The notes under the pieces: generated by a model
The model's database searches: none
Told to the model about the DNA's origin: nothing
The model's input: the letters and a program-made list of their open reading frames with translations, nothing else
In this document: positions 1 through 5,979 of the stretch, in pieces
Layout of the letters: each line of letters opens with the position of its first letter
Position numbering within the stretch: position 1 is the first letter of the stretch
Translations under genes and position numbers: made by a program
NCBI GenBank assembly: GCA_030616145.1
Contig: JAUWXU010000016.1
Location: 1 to 9,889, forward strand
Reading direction: 5' to 3'
Length of the DNA stretch: 9,889 bases
DNA from: Candidatus Omnitrophota bacterium
Lineage (GTDB): Bacteria > Omnitrophota > JAUWXU01

Positions 1-166
1 CAATAACCATATCGTCATCAGAAAGGACTTAGGGTGTAGTCCCTGTTATCGAGACAGGTGCTATAAGAAGCATATCTGTATGGAAAAGATTACGGTTGAT
101 GAGGTGCTAAACGCTGTAAAAAGACAGCTGAAATATAACAATTTAAATAATAAGGATTTGGTATGA
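1..166 (+). CDS. GT9 family glycosyltransferase (heptosyltransferase-like), 3' fragment
   Basis: This is the last 54 codons of a gene that begins upstream of the window; the frame starts at base 2 and stops with TGA at 164-166. The visible part carries CSPC, then Cys after four residues, then Cys-Met after five more, followed by EKITVDEVLNAV. The same tail closes the two complete GT9 genes downstream, so this is most likely a third member of that family, which transfers heptose or a related sugar from a nucleotide donor to the LPS core at the cytoplasmic face of the inner membrane. The catalytic N-terminal domain is outside the window, so donor and acceptor cannot be judged. The stop overlaps the next start as ATGA (163-166), a sign of translational coupling within one operon. 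The family call rests on the C-terminal motif only. Confidence 0.75.
   Translation, partial: NNHIVIRKDLGCSPCYRDRCYKKHICMEKITVDEVLNAVKRQLKYNNLNNKDLV
152..156 (+). promoter_or_regulatory. Ribosome binding site of the GT4 gene
   Basis: AAGGA lies 6 nt before the ATG at 163. It sits inside the last codons of the preceding gene. It supports 163 as the true start and the ATGA overlap as a real junction. Confidence 0.6.
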
Positions 167-1263
167 ATATTTTATTACTGACAACACATCTGGACATTGG
201 CGGGATATCCAACTATACCGTTTGGCTGGCTGAGGCCTTAAACAAGAAGGAGCATCGCGTGATAGTGGCTTCCAGCGGAGGAGAGTTGCTTACAGAACTG
301 AACAAGAAAAACATCCCTCATTTCAAGGTTAATATCCGGACCAAGAAAGAAATCAGTCCTTTGTTGCTTCGAGCAGGTTCTGTTCTTGTTGAACTGGTAA
401 ATAAAAAAAATATAGATTTGATTCACGCCCAGACCCGCATAACTCAGCTGCTTGCTTACCATGTATCAAGGCTGACCAAAATTCCCTATGTTACTACCTG
501 CCATGGTCTTTACAAAAAGCGACTGATCAGAAGAATTTTTCCCTGCTGGGGAGATAGGGTCATTGCTATTTCAGAGCCGGTAAGAGAAAATCTCGTTAAT
601 TACTTTAAGCTTCCCAAAGACAGGGTAAGATTGGTTCATAATGGATTAGATGCAGACCGTTTTTCCAGGCATTACTCAAAAGAGGAAAAGGAAAAGATAA
701 AAAGAGATTATGGTTTAAAAGAAAAAGGCAAGGTGGTAGGTAATATTGCAAGATTGGTTAAGGTCAAAGGCCAGGAGTATATCTTGTGTGCCGCCAAAGA
801 GATATTAAAAGTTAGACCCCGAACCCAGTTTTTAATAGTAGGAGGGGGGGAAGAAAAAGACCAGCTGATTAAGTTAGCAAAGAGGCTTGATATTACTGCC
901 AATGTCTTTTTTACCGGGCCATTAAAAAAGGTAGAGGATGTTTTAGCGATTATGGATATTTTTGTCTTTCCCGCCTTCTGGCAGGAAGGATTCGGCCTTT
1001 CTATTCTGGAGGCGATGGTGAGTGGCTTACCGATAGTAGCATCTAACGTGGGGGGGATTTACACCCTGGTTAAGGATGATAAGACTGGTTTTTTGGTTCC
1101 CCCCAAGGATGTGCCCGGTTTGATAGATGCACTCCTTCGGCTTCTGGATGATAAAAAATTGGCCTCCCAGATGGGCCGGGCAGGCAGGGAGTTGGCCGTT
1201 CAGGACTTTCCATTAGACAAGGTGGTCAGCCAGATAGTTGATGTTTATAAAGAAGTTCTATAG
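163..1263 (+). CDS. GT4 family (GT-B fold) glycosyltransferase
   Basis: This 366-residue protein has the usual GT4 layout. The N-terminal acceptor domain (about 1-165) opens with a Gly-rich turn (LDIGGISNYT, 10-19) and contains TTCHGLY (111-117). The C-terminal donor domain (about 185-350) has GNIARLVKVKGQEY (193-206), FLIVGGGEEKDQL (223-235) and the retaining-enzyme E-X7-E motif with E275 and E283 in EGFGLSILE, then SGLPIVAS and TGFLVPP. Such enzymes transfer a sugar from a nucleotide-sugar donor with retention of configuration. The position between GT9 genes suggests LPS core or outer-core assembly, but neither sugar nor acceptor can be read from sequence. The start is supported by AAGGA 6 nt upstream. 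The gene contains two G7 tracts (844-850 and 1050-1056) and an A8 tract (403-410). Its stop TAG directly abuts the next ATG. Confidence 0.9.
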   Translation: MNILLLTTHLDIGGISNYTVWLAEALNKKEHRVIVASSGGELLTELNKKNIPHFKVNIRTKKEISPLLLRAGSVLVELVNKKNIDLIHAQTRITQLLAYHVSRLTKIPYVTTCHGLYKKRLIRRIFPCWGDRVIAISEPVRENLVNYFKLPKDRVRLVHNGLDADRFSRHYSKEEKEKIKRDYGLKEKGKVVGNIARLVKVKGQEYILCAAKEILKVRPRTQFLIVGGGEEKDQLIKLAKRLDITANVFFTGPLKKVEDVLAIMDIFVFPAFWQEGFGLSILEAMVSGLPIVASNVGGIYTLVKDDKTGFLVPPKDVPGLIDALLRLLDDKKLASQMGRAGRELAVQDFPLDKVVSQIVDVYKEVL

Positions 1264-2292
1264 ATGATGCGGATATTAATCTTTGAGGTAAACTGGTTAG
1301 GAGATGTACTTTTTTCTACGCCCGCCATAAAGGCTATTAGAAAAAAATATCCTGACAGCCATATAGCGATTTTGGTAGTTCCTCGTTGTCGCCAGATATT
1401 AGAACACAACCCCTTTATAAATGAAATTATCATTTATGATCAGGACGAAAAACACCGGACTTTAGCGGGTAAGCTGAGGTTTATCAGTCAGCTGCGCCGG
1501 AGGCATTTTGATAAGGCCTTTATTTTCCACCGTTCTTTTACCAGGGCATTATTGATTTATTTAGCCGGGATTCCTCAGAGGATTGGTTATAGTACCAAAA
1601 GAAGAGGGTTTTTGTTGACCGAAAAGATAGCTGTTCCCGGCGAGAAATTGCACAAGGTGAAATATTTTCTAAATATGGTTCGGTCGGCAGGGATAGATAC
1701 AGAAGCTGGATTTTGCGAATTTTATATATCAAATCAGGACAGGGCCTGGGTTTCACAAATCTTGGATAAACAGGATATAGATAAAAATGATTTTATAGTG
1801 GTTCTTAACCCCGGTGGTAACTGGGGTCCGAAGCGCTGGCCCCTGGAGAGATTTGCCGAAGTTGGTGACAAACTGGCAGAGCAATATGAGGCCAGGATTA
1901 TCATTACCGGCGGCCCTAAAGATGAACAATGGGCTAGACAAATAGCTGCTTTAATGAGGCACCGGCCAATATCTTTTTGCGGAAGGACTGACTTGAATGA
2001 ATTAGGGGCCCTGTTGGACAGGGCAGACCTGGTTATTTCGGCTGACTCTGGCCCAATGCACATTGCCGTGGCGCGGGGGACCAGGGTGATTGGGTTATTT
2101 GGCCCTACTTCTCCCCGAATTACCGGCCCCTATGGCAGAGGTAATTACACCGTACTCTGGAAAGATATAGGCTGCCCGGTGCCCTGTTATGATACTTCCT
2201 GTACGGACAACCGTTGCATGAAGGCAATAACCGCCGAAGACGTGTTAAAAGCAGTAAAACTGCTAAATCGCAAAGAGCGCAAAAGAAAATGA
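1264..2292 (+). CDS. GT9 family LPS heptosyltransferase (WaaF/WaaC-like)
   Basis: This 342-residue GT-B protein matches the LPS heptosyltransferase family, which transfers L-glycero-D-manno-heptose from an ADP-activated donor to the Kdo-lipid A core on the cytoplasmic side of the inner membrane. The N-terminal domain has the acceptor-side motif NWLGDVLFSTPAIKAI with Asp14, corresponding to the catalytic Asp of WaaC. The C-terminal domain shows NPGGNWGPKRWP (182-193), ITGGPKDE (214-221), CGRTDLNELGALL (239-251) and SADSGPMHIA with Asp261 and His266 at the donor-phosphate site, followed by GLFGPTSP. A Cys-rich tail (C304, C308, C313, C318) ends with CMKAITAEDV. ATG at 1264 or 1267 could be used; neither has a strong Shine-Dalgarno sequence. 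The last codons (NRKERKRK) are encoded by the first copy of a CAAAGAGCGCAAA repeat, so the basic tail may be repeat-derived. Assignment to heptosyltransferase I or II is not safe. Confidence 0.88.
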   Translation: MMRILIFEVNWLGDVLFSTPAIKAIRKKYPDSHIAILVVPRCRQILEHNPFINEIIIYDQDEKHRTLAGKLRFISQLRRRHFDKAFIFHRSFTRALLIYLAGIPQRIGYSTKRRGFLLTEKIAVPGEKLHKVKYFLNMVRSAGIDTEAGFCEFYISNQDRAWVSQILDKQDIDKNDFIVVLNPGGNWGPKRWPLERFAEVGDKLAEQYEARIIITGGPKDEQWARQIAALMRHRPISFCGRTDLNELGALLDRADLVISADSGPMHIAVARGTRVIGLFGPTSPRITGPYGRGNYTVLWKDIGCPVPCYDTSCTDNRCMKAITAEDVLKAVKLLNRKERKRK

Positions 2293-2308
2293 TCACAAAG
2301 AGCGCAAA
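2271..2308 (+). repeat. Direct repeat CAAAGAGCGCAAA, two copies
   Basis: The 13-mer CAAAGAGCGCAAA occurs at 2271-2283 and again at 2296-2308, 25 nt apart. The first copy codes for the end of the upstream GT9 protein and the second lies just after its stop codon (TGA 2290-2292). The second copy is also the 5' arm of a hairpin. The sequence looks like a dispersed intergenic repeat rather than coding drift, but other copies would have to be found elsewhere in the genome. Confidence 0.75.
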
Positions 2309-2328
2309 GATTTTTGTGTTCTTTATGG
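2293..2328 (+). repeat. Imperfect inverted repeat / RNA hairpin between two GT9 genes
   Basis: The arm at 2294-2307 (CACAAAGAGCGCAA) pairs with 2314-2327 (TTGTGTTCTTTATG). As RNA this gives 13 pairs in 14 positions, counting two G-U wobbles, with one C-A mismatch and a loop of about 6 nt. The hairpin fills most of the 46-nt gap between the two GT9 genes and ends 11 nt before ATG 2339. No T-run follows it, so it is not a standard intrinsic terminator. A role in mRNA stability or in setting relative translation of the two genes is inference. Confidence 0.55.
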
Positions 2329-2338
2329 ACAATTTGAG

Positions 2339-3304
2339 ATGTTTAAAAATATTAGAAAAATTTTGGTCATTACCTTAACCAATATTGGCGATGTAATCTT
2401 AACTACCCCGGTAATTGGTATTTTAAAAAGAGAGTTTCCGGATGCCAGACTGAACGTTATGGTTGGTCCCCGGGCAAGGGGATTATTTGAAGGCGCACCA
2501 GGGATAGATTTAATTGTTTATGATAAACTTGTTTCAGCGAAGAAAAAGTCAAAATTGATATTCCGACTGCGCAAACAAAGATACGATTTAGTAATTGATT
2601 TACGCAACAGTATATTTCCTTTGCTTATCGGCACCAGATACAGAACTAGCCTTTTGTCGAAACCTCCTCCGGATATTGTTCATATGAAGGAAAGGTATCT
2701 CTATAAATTGACTTCTTTGGGAATATCTGTAGAGCAGGCCCCTTTCTTTATCTGGATTGGAGAAAGTGATGTCTCTCGCGCAAATGAACTTATCGACAGG
2801 GCCCAGATTGGCGCCGGGGACAGATTTGTGGCTATCAGTCCTGGCGCGCGCAGTGATATTAAGAGATGGTTTGCAAATGGCTTTGCCGAGGTTGCTGACC
2901 GATTAGTCGAAAAAGAAAAGGTTAAAATAATTATGATTGGCGACAAAGAGGACAAACCCTTAATCAGGAAGACAATTCAGATGATGAGGCATAATCCGAT
3001 TGATTTGAGCGGCCGAACCAGCCTGAGAGAGATGGCGGCTGTTCTTAAAAGTTGCGTTTTGCACATTACTAATGACAGTGCTCCGATGCATATGAGTGTT
3101 GCTTTAGATGTGCCTACCTTGGCCATATTCGGGCCCACGAATTGGCATAAATACGGCCCTGCCGGCGGTCGGGATCTTATTGTTCACCCTAGGGTTAGAT
3201 GTTCTCCCTGTGAGCAGGCAGAGTGCAGGTATAGTCACGAATGTATGAAATCTATTTCTCCTGACCAGGTCTATCGAATGGCCCGTCAAATGCTGGATGG
3301 TTGA
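2339..3304 (+). CDS. GT9 family LPS heptosyltransferase, second complete copy
   Basis: This 321-residue protein has the same fold and motifs as the GT9 gene before it. NIGDVILTTPVIGIL carries the N-terminal catalytic Asp18. The donor domain shows SPGARSDIKRW (167-177), IGDKEDKPLI (200-209), LSGRTSLREMAAVL (223-236) and TNDSAPMHMSVA with Asp246 and His251, then AIFGPTNWHKYGP. The tail has four cysteines (C288, C291, C296, C302) spaced C-X2-C-X4-C-X5-C, as in the fragment at the window start. The two complete GT9 proteins differ clearly, so this is an old paralogue with probably a different acceptor or sugar position. No good Shine-Dalgarno sequence precedes ATG 2339; a hairpin lies immediately upstream. 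The stop TGA (3302-3304) overlaps a predicted -35 box for the next gene. Confidence 0.88.
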   Translation: MFKNIRKILVITLTNIGDVILTTPVIGILKREFPDARLNVMVGPRARGLFEGAPGIDLIVYDKLVSAKKKSKLIFRLRKQRYDLVIDLRNSIFPLLIGTRYRTSLLSKPPPDIVHMKERYLYKLTSLGISVEQAPFFIWIGESDVSRANELIDRAQIGAGDRFVAISPGARSDIKRWFANGFAEVADRLVEKEKVKIIMIGDKEDKPLIRKTIQMMRHNPIDLSGRTSLREMAAVLKSCVLHITNDSAPMHMSVALDVPTLAIFGPTNWHKYGPAGGRDLIVHPRVRCSPCEQAECRYSHECMKSISPDQVYRMARQMLDG

Positions 3305-3329
3305 TTTTTTCAGGAAAAAGTGGTATAAC
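3301..3329 (+). promoter_or_regulatory. Predicted internal sigma-70-type promoter upstream of rfaE1
   Basis: TTGATT (3301-3306), a 17-nt spacer and TATAAC (3324-3329) form a promoter-like pair. The -10 box is preceded by TGG, an extended -10 element. Transcription would start near 3336, giving a leader of about 28 nt before ATG 3364. This would let the kinase and Kdo genes be transcribed apart from the glycosyltransferases. It also argues against a TTG start at 3301, which lies inside the -35 box. Confidence 0.45.
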
Positions 3330-3363
3330 TAACGGAGATTGCGGGTTTAAACTTAATAAGACA

Positions 3364-4350
3364 ATGGATGATAGAGGATTGAAAAAGATTATTTCCAGCT
3401 TTAATCAGGTTAAAATTCTGGTCATTGGTGATTTTATGCTTGATGAGTTTATCTGGGGGGAGGTATCCCGCATTTCGCCTGAGGCACCAGTCCCGGTTGT
3501 CAGGGTTAAATCTGAATCATCCAGGCCCGGCGGGGCCCTCAATGTGGCTAATAATATTCATGCCCTCGGCGGAAAAGCCATTTCCTGTGGGGTAATCGGT
3601 GATGATGTCTATGGCCAGAGGTTGAGGGAGGTTTTGAAAAACAGGGGGATGAACCTTGACGGAATAATTGTTGACAGTTCTCGGCCTACCACCTTGAAGA
3701 CCAGGATATTTGCCCGTCATCAACATCAAGTGGTAAGGGTGGACAGAGAAGATGGTAATCTTATTGCCGATAATATAATTGAAGAAATTCTAACATTTGT
3801 CCGTAAGAAGATTGATTTAATAGATATTATTTTAATCGAAGACTATGGCAAAGGTGTAGTTGGTCCCCGGTTGCTCAGCGAGGTTTTCGCAATTGCCAGA
3901 GAACATAAAAAGATGATAAGCGTTGACCCAAAGGAAGACCATTTTTCCTATTATAAAGGAGCAACTGTCATTACTCCTAATCATCATGAGGCGCAGATAG
4001 CGACCAGGATTAAAATGAAAGGCAGTGATGATAATGATGCCCTGACTAAAATAGGCAGGACTTTATTGGATGATTTAGACAGCCAGGCAGTCTTGGTTAC
4101 CCTTGGCGAAGAAGGAATGTGCCTGTTTGAGGCGTCCGGGAATATAACGCGTATTCCTACTGTGGCCCAGGAGGTTTTCGATGTATCTGGAGCGGGTGAT
4201 ACAGTGATTGGGGCATTTAGTCTTGCCCTGGCCAGTGGCGCAAGTATGAAAGAAGCTGCCCATGTCTCAAATTACGCAGCCGGGATTGTGGTCGGGAAAG
4301 TAGGGGTAGCAGTAGCAACACAGCAAGAATTGCTGGAAAAGATTGGTTAA
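3364..4350 (+). CDS. rfaE1: D-glycero-beta-D-manno-heptose-7-phosphate kinase (RfaE domain I, PfkB family)
   Basis: With the ATG at 3364 the product has 328 residues, the size of a stand-alone RfaE1/HldE kinase domain. It phosphorylates D-glycero-D-manno-heptose-7-phosphate at C1 in the ADP-heptose pathway that feeds the heptosyltransferases upstream. Diagnostic features are IGDFMLDEFIWG (21-32), the highly conserved RISPEAPVPVV (36-46), GGALNVANN (56-64), GDDVYG (79-84), ITPNHHEA (203-210) and the PfkB C-terminal signature DVSGAGDT with the catalytic base Asp279. There is no C-terminal nucleotidyltransferase domain, so the adenylyltransferase step (RfaE2) must be encoded elsewhere. The frame is open back to a TTG at 3301, but the extra 21 residues look nothing like the family and overlap a promoter. 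The last codons lie in a tandem ATTGGTTA duplication. Confidence 0.92.
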   Translation: MDDRGLKKIISSFNQVKILVIGDFMLDEFIWGEVSRISPEAPVPVVRVKSESSRPGGALNVANNIHALGGKAISCGVIGDDVYGQRLREVLKNRGMNLDGIIVDSSRPTTLKTRIFARHQHQVVRVDREDGNLIADNIIEEILTFVRKKIDLIDIILIEDYGKGVVGPRLLSEVFAIAREHKKMISVDPKEDHFSYYKGATVITPNHHEAQIATRIKMKGSDDNDALTKIGRTLLDDLDSQAVLVTLGEEGMCLFEASGNITRIPTVAQEVFDVSGAGDTVIGAFSLALASGASMKEAAHVSNYAAGIVVGKVGVAVATQQELLEKIG

Positions 4351-4357
4351 TTGGTTA
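4342..4357 (+). repeat. Tandem 8-bp duplication ATTGGTTA x2 at the end of rfaE1
   Basis: ATTGGTTA occurs at 4342-4349 and 4350-4357. The junction supplies the stop codon TAA (4348-4350). It looks like a simple slippage duplication at a gene end with no evident function. Confidence 0.6.
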
Positions 4358-4360
4358 AAT

Positions 4361-4366
4361 AAGGAG
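4361..4366 (+). promoter_or_regulatory. Strong ribosome binding site of kdsB
   Basis: AAGGAG sits 7 nt before ATG 4374 and is the best canonical Shine-Dalgarno match in the window. It favours 4374 over the adjacent ATG at 4377. Confidence 0.75.
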
Positions 4367-4373
4367 TGATGTA

Positions 4374-5096
4374 ATGATGGACGTTATCGGTGTGATTCCG
4401 GCACGATTTGAATCTTCCAGATTCCCGGGCAAGGTGCTGGCCAACATTGCCGGTCGTACTATGATTCAATGGGTTTGGGAGGCAGCCAGCAAATCCACTA
4501 TGTTGGAAGATCTGATTATAGCGACTGATGATGAAAAGGTAATTAAGGCAGTAGAGACTTTCGAGGGAAAGGCCGTTTTGACCTCCAGAGACTATTCTAG
4601 CGGTACAGACCGGATCTGCGAAGTAGTCAATCCTTTGGATGTTAAAGTAATTATAAATATTCAGGCCGATGAACCTTTAATTAACTCCAGTATGATTGAT
4701 GAGTTAGCCAGGACCTTGCTGGAGGATACCTCTATTCAGATGGCTACTTTGAGATATAGAATCGAGGATAGTGATGAATTAGACGACCCGAATGTCGTTA
4801 AAGTAGTATCTGATAAAAATGGTTTTGCTTTATATTTTTCCCGTTCGTTAATACCTCGCAATCTATCTTCTACAGTGCAACAGATATATAAACATATCGG
4901 GATGTATGCCTATACCAAGGATTTTTTGTTTACTTTTGCAAACCTTACTCCCTCTTTTTTAGAACAGGCAGAGCAGCTTGAGCAATTACGTGCTTTAGAG
5001 CATGGCTATAAAATAAAAGTTATTGATGCAGGATGCGACTCTATCAGCGTAGATACTCCGCGTGATTTGGAAAAGGTCAGAGAGAAATTAAGATAG
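4374..5096 (+). CDS. kdsB: 3-deoxy-manno-octulosonate cytidylyltransferase (CMP-Kdo synthetase)
   Basis: KdsB activates Kdo with CTP to give CMP-Kdo and pyrophosphate, the donor for Kdo transfer to lipid A. The 240-residue protein is close to the family length. It shows VIPARFESSRFPGK (7-20), with the nucleotide-binding Arg/Lys, then SSGTDR (75-80), NIQADEP (95-101) with the Mg-binding Asp99, PNVVKVV (139-145), ALYFSRSLIP (152-161), KHIGMYAY (173-180), EQLEQLRALEHGYKIKV (200-216) and VDTPRDLEKVR (226-236) with the second metal ligand Asp227. The QADEP version has Ala where most family members have Gly (QGDEP), a mild change. An AAGGAG ribosome site precedes it, 23 nt after rfaE1. It is followed by kdsA in the same unit. 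Confidence 0.95.
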   Translation: MMDVIGVIPARFESSRFPGKVLANIAGRTMIQWVWEAASKSTMLEDLIIATDDEKVIKAVETFEGKAVLTSRDYSSGTDRICEVVNPLDVKVIINIQADEPLINSSMIDELARTLLEDTSIQMATLRYRIEDSDELDDPNVVKVVSDKNGFALYFSRSLIPRNLSSTVQQIYKHIGMYAYTKDFLFTFANLTPSFLEQAEQLEQLRALEHGYKIKVIDAGCDSISVDTPRDLEKVREKLR

Positions 5097-5129
5097 ATTA
5101 CTAAAACGCGAAGGACGGGATACAGAGAT

Positions 5130-5954
5130 ATGACCAGAGAAATAACCGTAGGTAAGGTAAAAATTGGTGGTGCAAACCCCCTTGTTTTGATTGCCGGTCC
5201 CTGTGTTGTTGAAGATGAACAGAGCGCTGTTTTTCACGCCGAGGCAATTAAGGAAATTGCCGAACGGGTGGGCCTGCCATTTATCTTTAAGTCCAGTTAT
5301 GATAAGGCCAATCGTTCTTCCATTGACTCTTTCCGTGGTCCGGGCCTCAAGCAAGGCCTGGAGATATTGAGGATAGTCAGAGAAAAGACCGGTGTGCCGG
5401 TTTTAAGCGATGTCCACTGCCGGAGTGATGTTGAAATAGTAAAGGCCGTTCTGGATATCATTCAGATTCCTGCTTTATTGTCCAGACAGACAGACCTGAT
5501 TACAGCCTGTGCCCTTACTGGTAAAGCCGTTAATATTAAAAAAGGACAGTTTATGAGTCCAGCAGATATGCAGAACGTCGTTGGAAAGGTAGTTAAGACG
5601 GGGAACCGCCGCCTTCTTCTTACGGAACGGGGCGTAACCTTCGGATATAACAATTTAGTCAGCGATATGCGCTCGTTAGACATTATGAGAAAATTTGGTT
5701 ATCCGGTTATGTATGATGCCACCCACTCTGTTCAACTTCCCGGAGAAAGGGGTATTTCCTCTGGCGGCCAGCGGGGCTTTATTCCCGGTTTGTGCAGGGC
5801 TGCTGCCGCAATGGGATGCGACGGGATTTTTGTAGAGGTTCATCGCAGCCCTGACCAGGCTCCCTGTGATGGTCCAAATATGCTGGAACTGGATAAATTA
5901 GAAGATCTTCTGAGGCAGGTTAAAGAAATAGATAAGATCGTTAAACCACTGTAG
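5130..5954 (+). CDS. kdsA: 3-deoxy-8-phosphooctulonate synthase (Kdo-8-phosphate synthase)
   Basis: KdsA condenses D-arabinose-5-phosphate with phosphoenolpyruvate to Kdo-8-phosphate in the cytoplasm. The 274-residue TIM-barrel protein has AGPC (22-25), FKSSYDKANRSS (53-64), FRGPGL (68-73), SDVHCRSDV (93-101), QIPALLSRQTDL (112-123), NIKKGQF (135-141), TERGVTFGYNNL (165-176), YDATHSVQLPG (195-205) and FVEVH (234-238). Cys25, His199, Glu236 and Asp247 align with the four metal ligands of the Aquifex enzyme, so this looks like the metal-dependent class; metal-independent enzymes such as E. coli KdsA have Asn at the Cys position. The C-terminal CDGPN (246-250) more closely resembles the E. coli segment. 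The ribosome site is weak (GGGA, 9 nt before ATG). It makes a compact set with kdsB and kdsD. Confidence 0.96.
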   Translation: MTREITVGKVKIGGANPLVLIAGPCVVEDEQSAVFHAEAIKEIAERVGLPFIFKSSYDKANRSSIDSFRGPGLKQGLEILRIVREKTGVPVLSDVHCRSDVEIVKAVLDIIQIPALLSRQTDLITACALTGKAVNIKKGQFMSPADMQNVVGKVVKTGNRRLLLTERGVTFGYNNLVSDMRSLDIMRKFGYPVMYDATHSVQLPGERGISSGGQRGFIPGLCRAAAAMGCDGIFVEVHRSPDQAPCDGPNMLELDKLEDLLRQVKEIDKIVKPL

Positions 5955-5979
5955 CCGAATCTTCAGGAAAATGGATATC

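Noticed and set aside
1734..2063. 109-residue open frame on the - strand opposite the first complete GT9 gene
   Set aside because: It lies entirely opposite the GT9 donor domain, including the conserved DSGPMH segment, and has low-complexity composition typical of a shadow frame.
2293..2338. Hairpin between the GT9 genes as an intrinsic terminator
   Set aside because: No T-run follows the 3' arm and the next gene starts 11 nt later in the same operon context.
1264..3304. The two complete GT9 genes as a recent tandem duplication
   Set aside because: Outside family motifs the proteins differ widely in sequence and length, so the duplication is old or the genes have separate origins.
3301..3363. 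TTG start for rfaE1 adding 21 residues
   Set aside because: The extra residues have no family match, there is no ribosome site, and the segment overlaps the previous stop codon and a promoter-like element. ATG 3364 gives the normal N-terminus.
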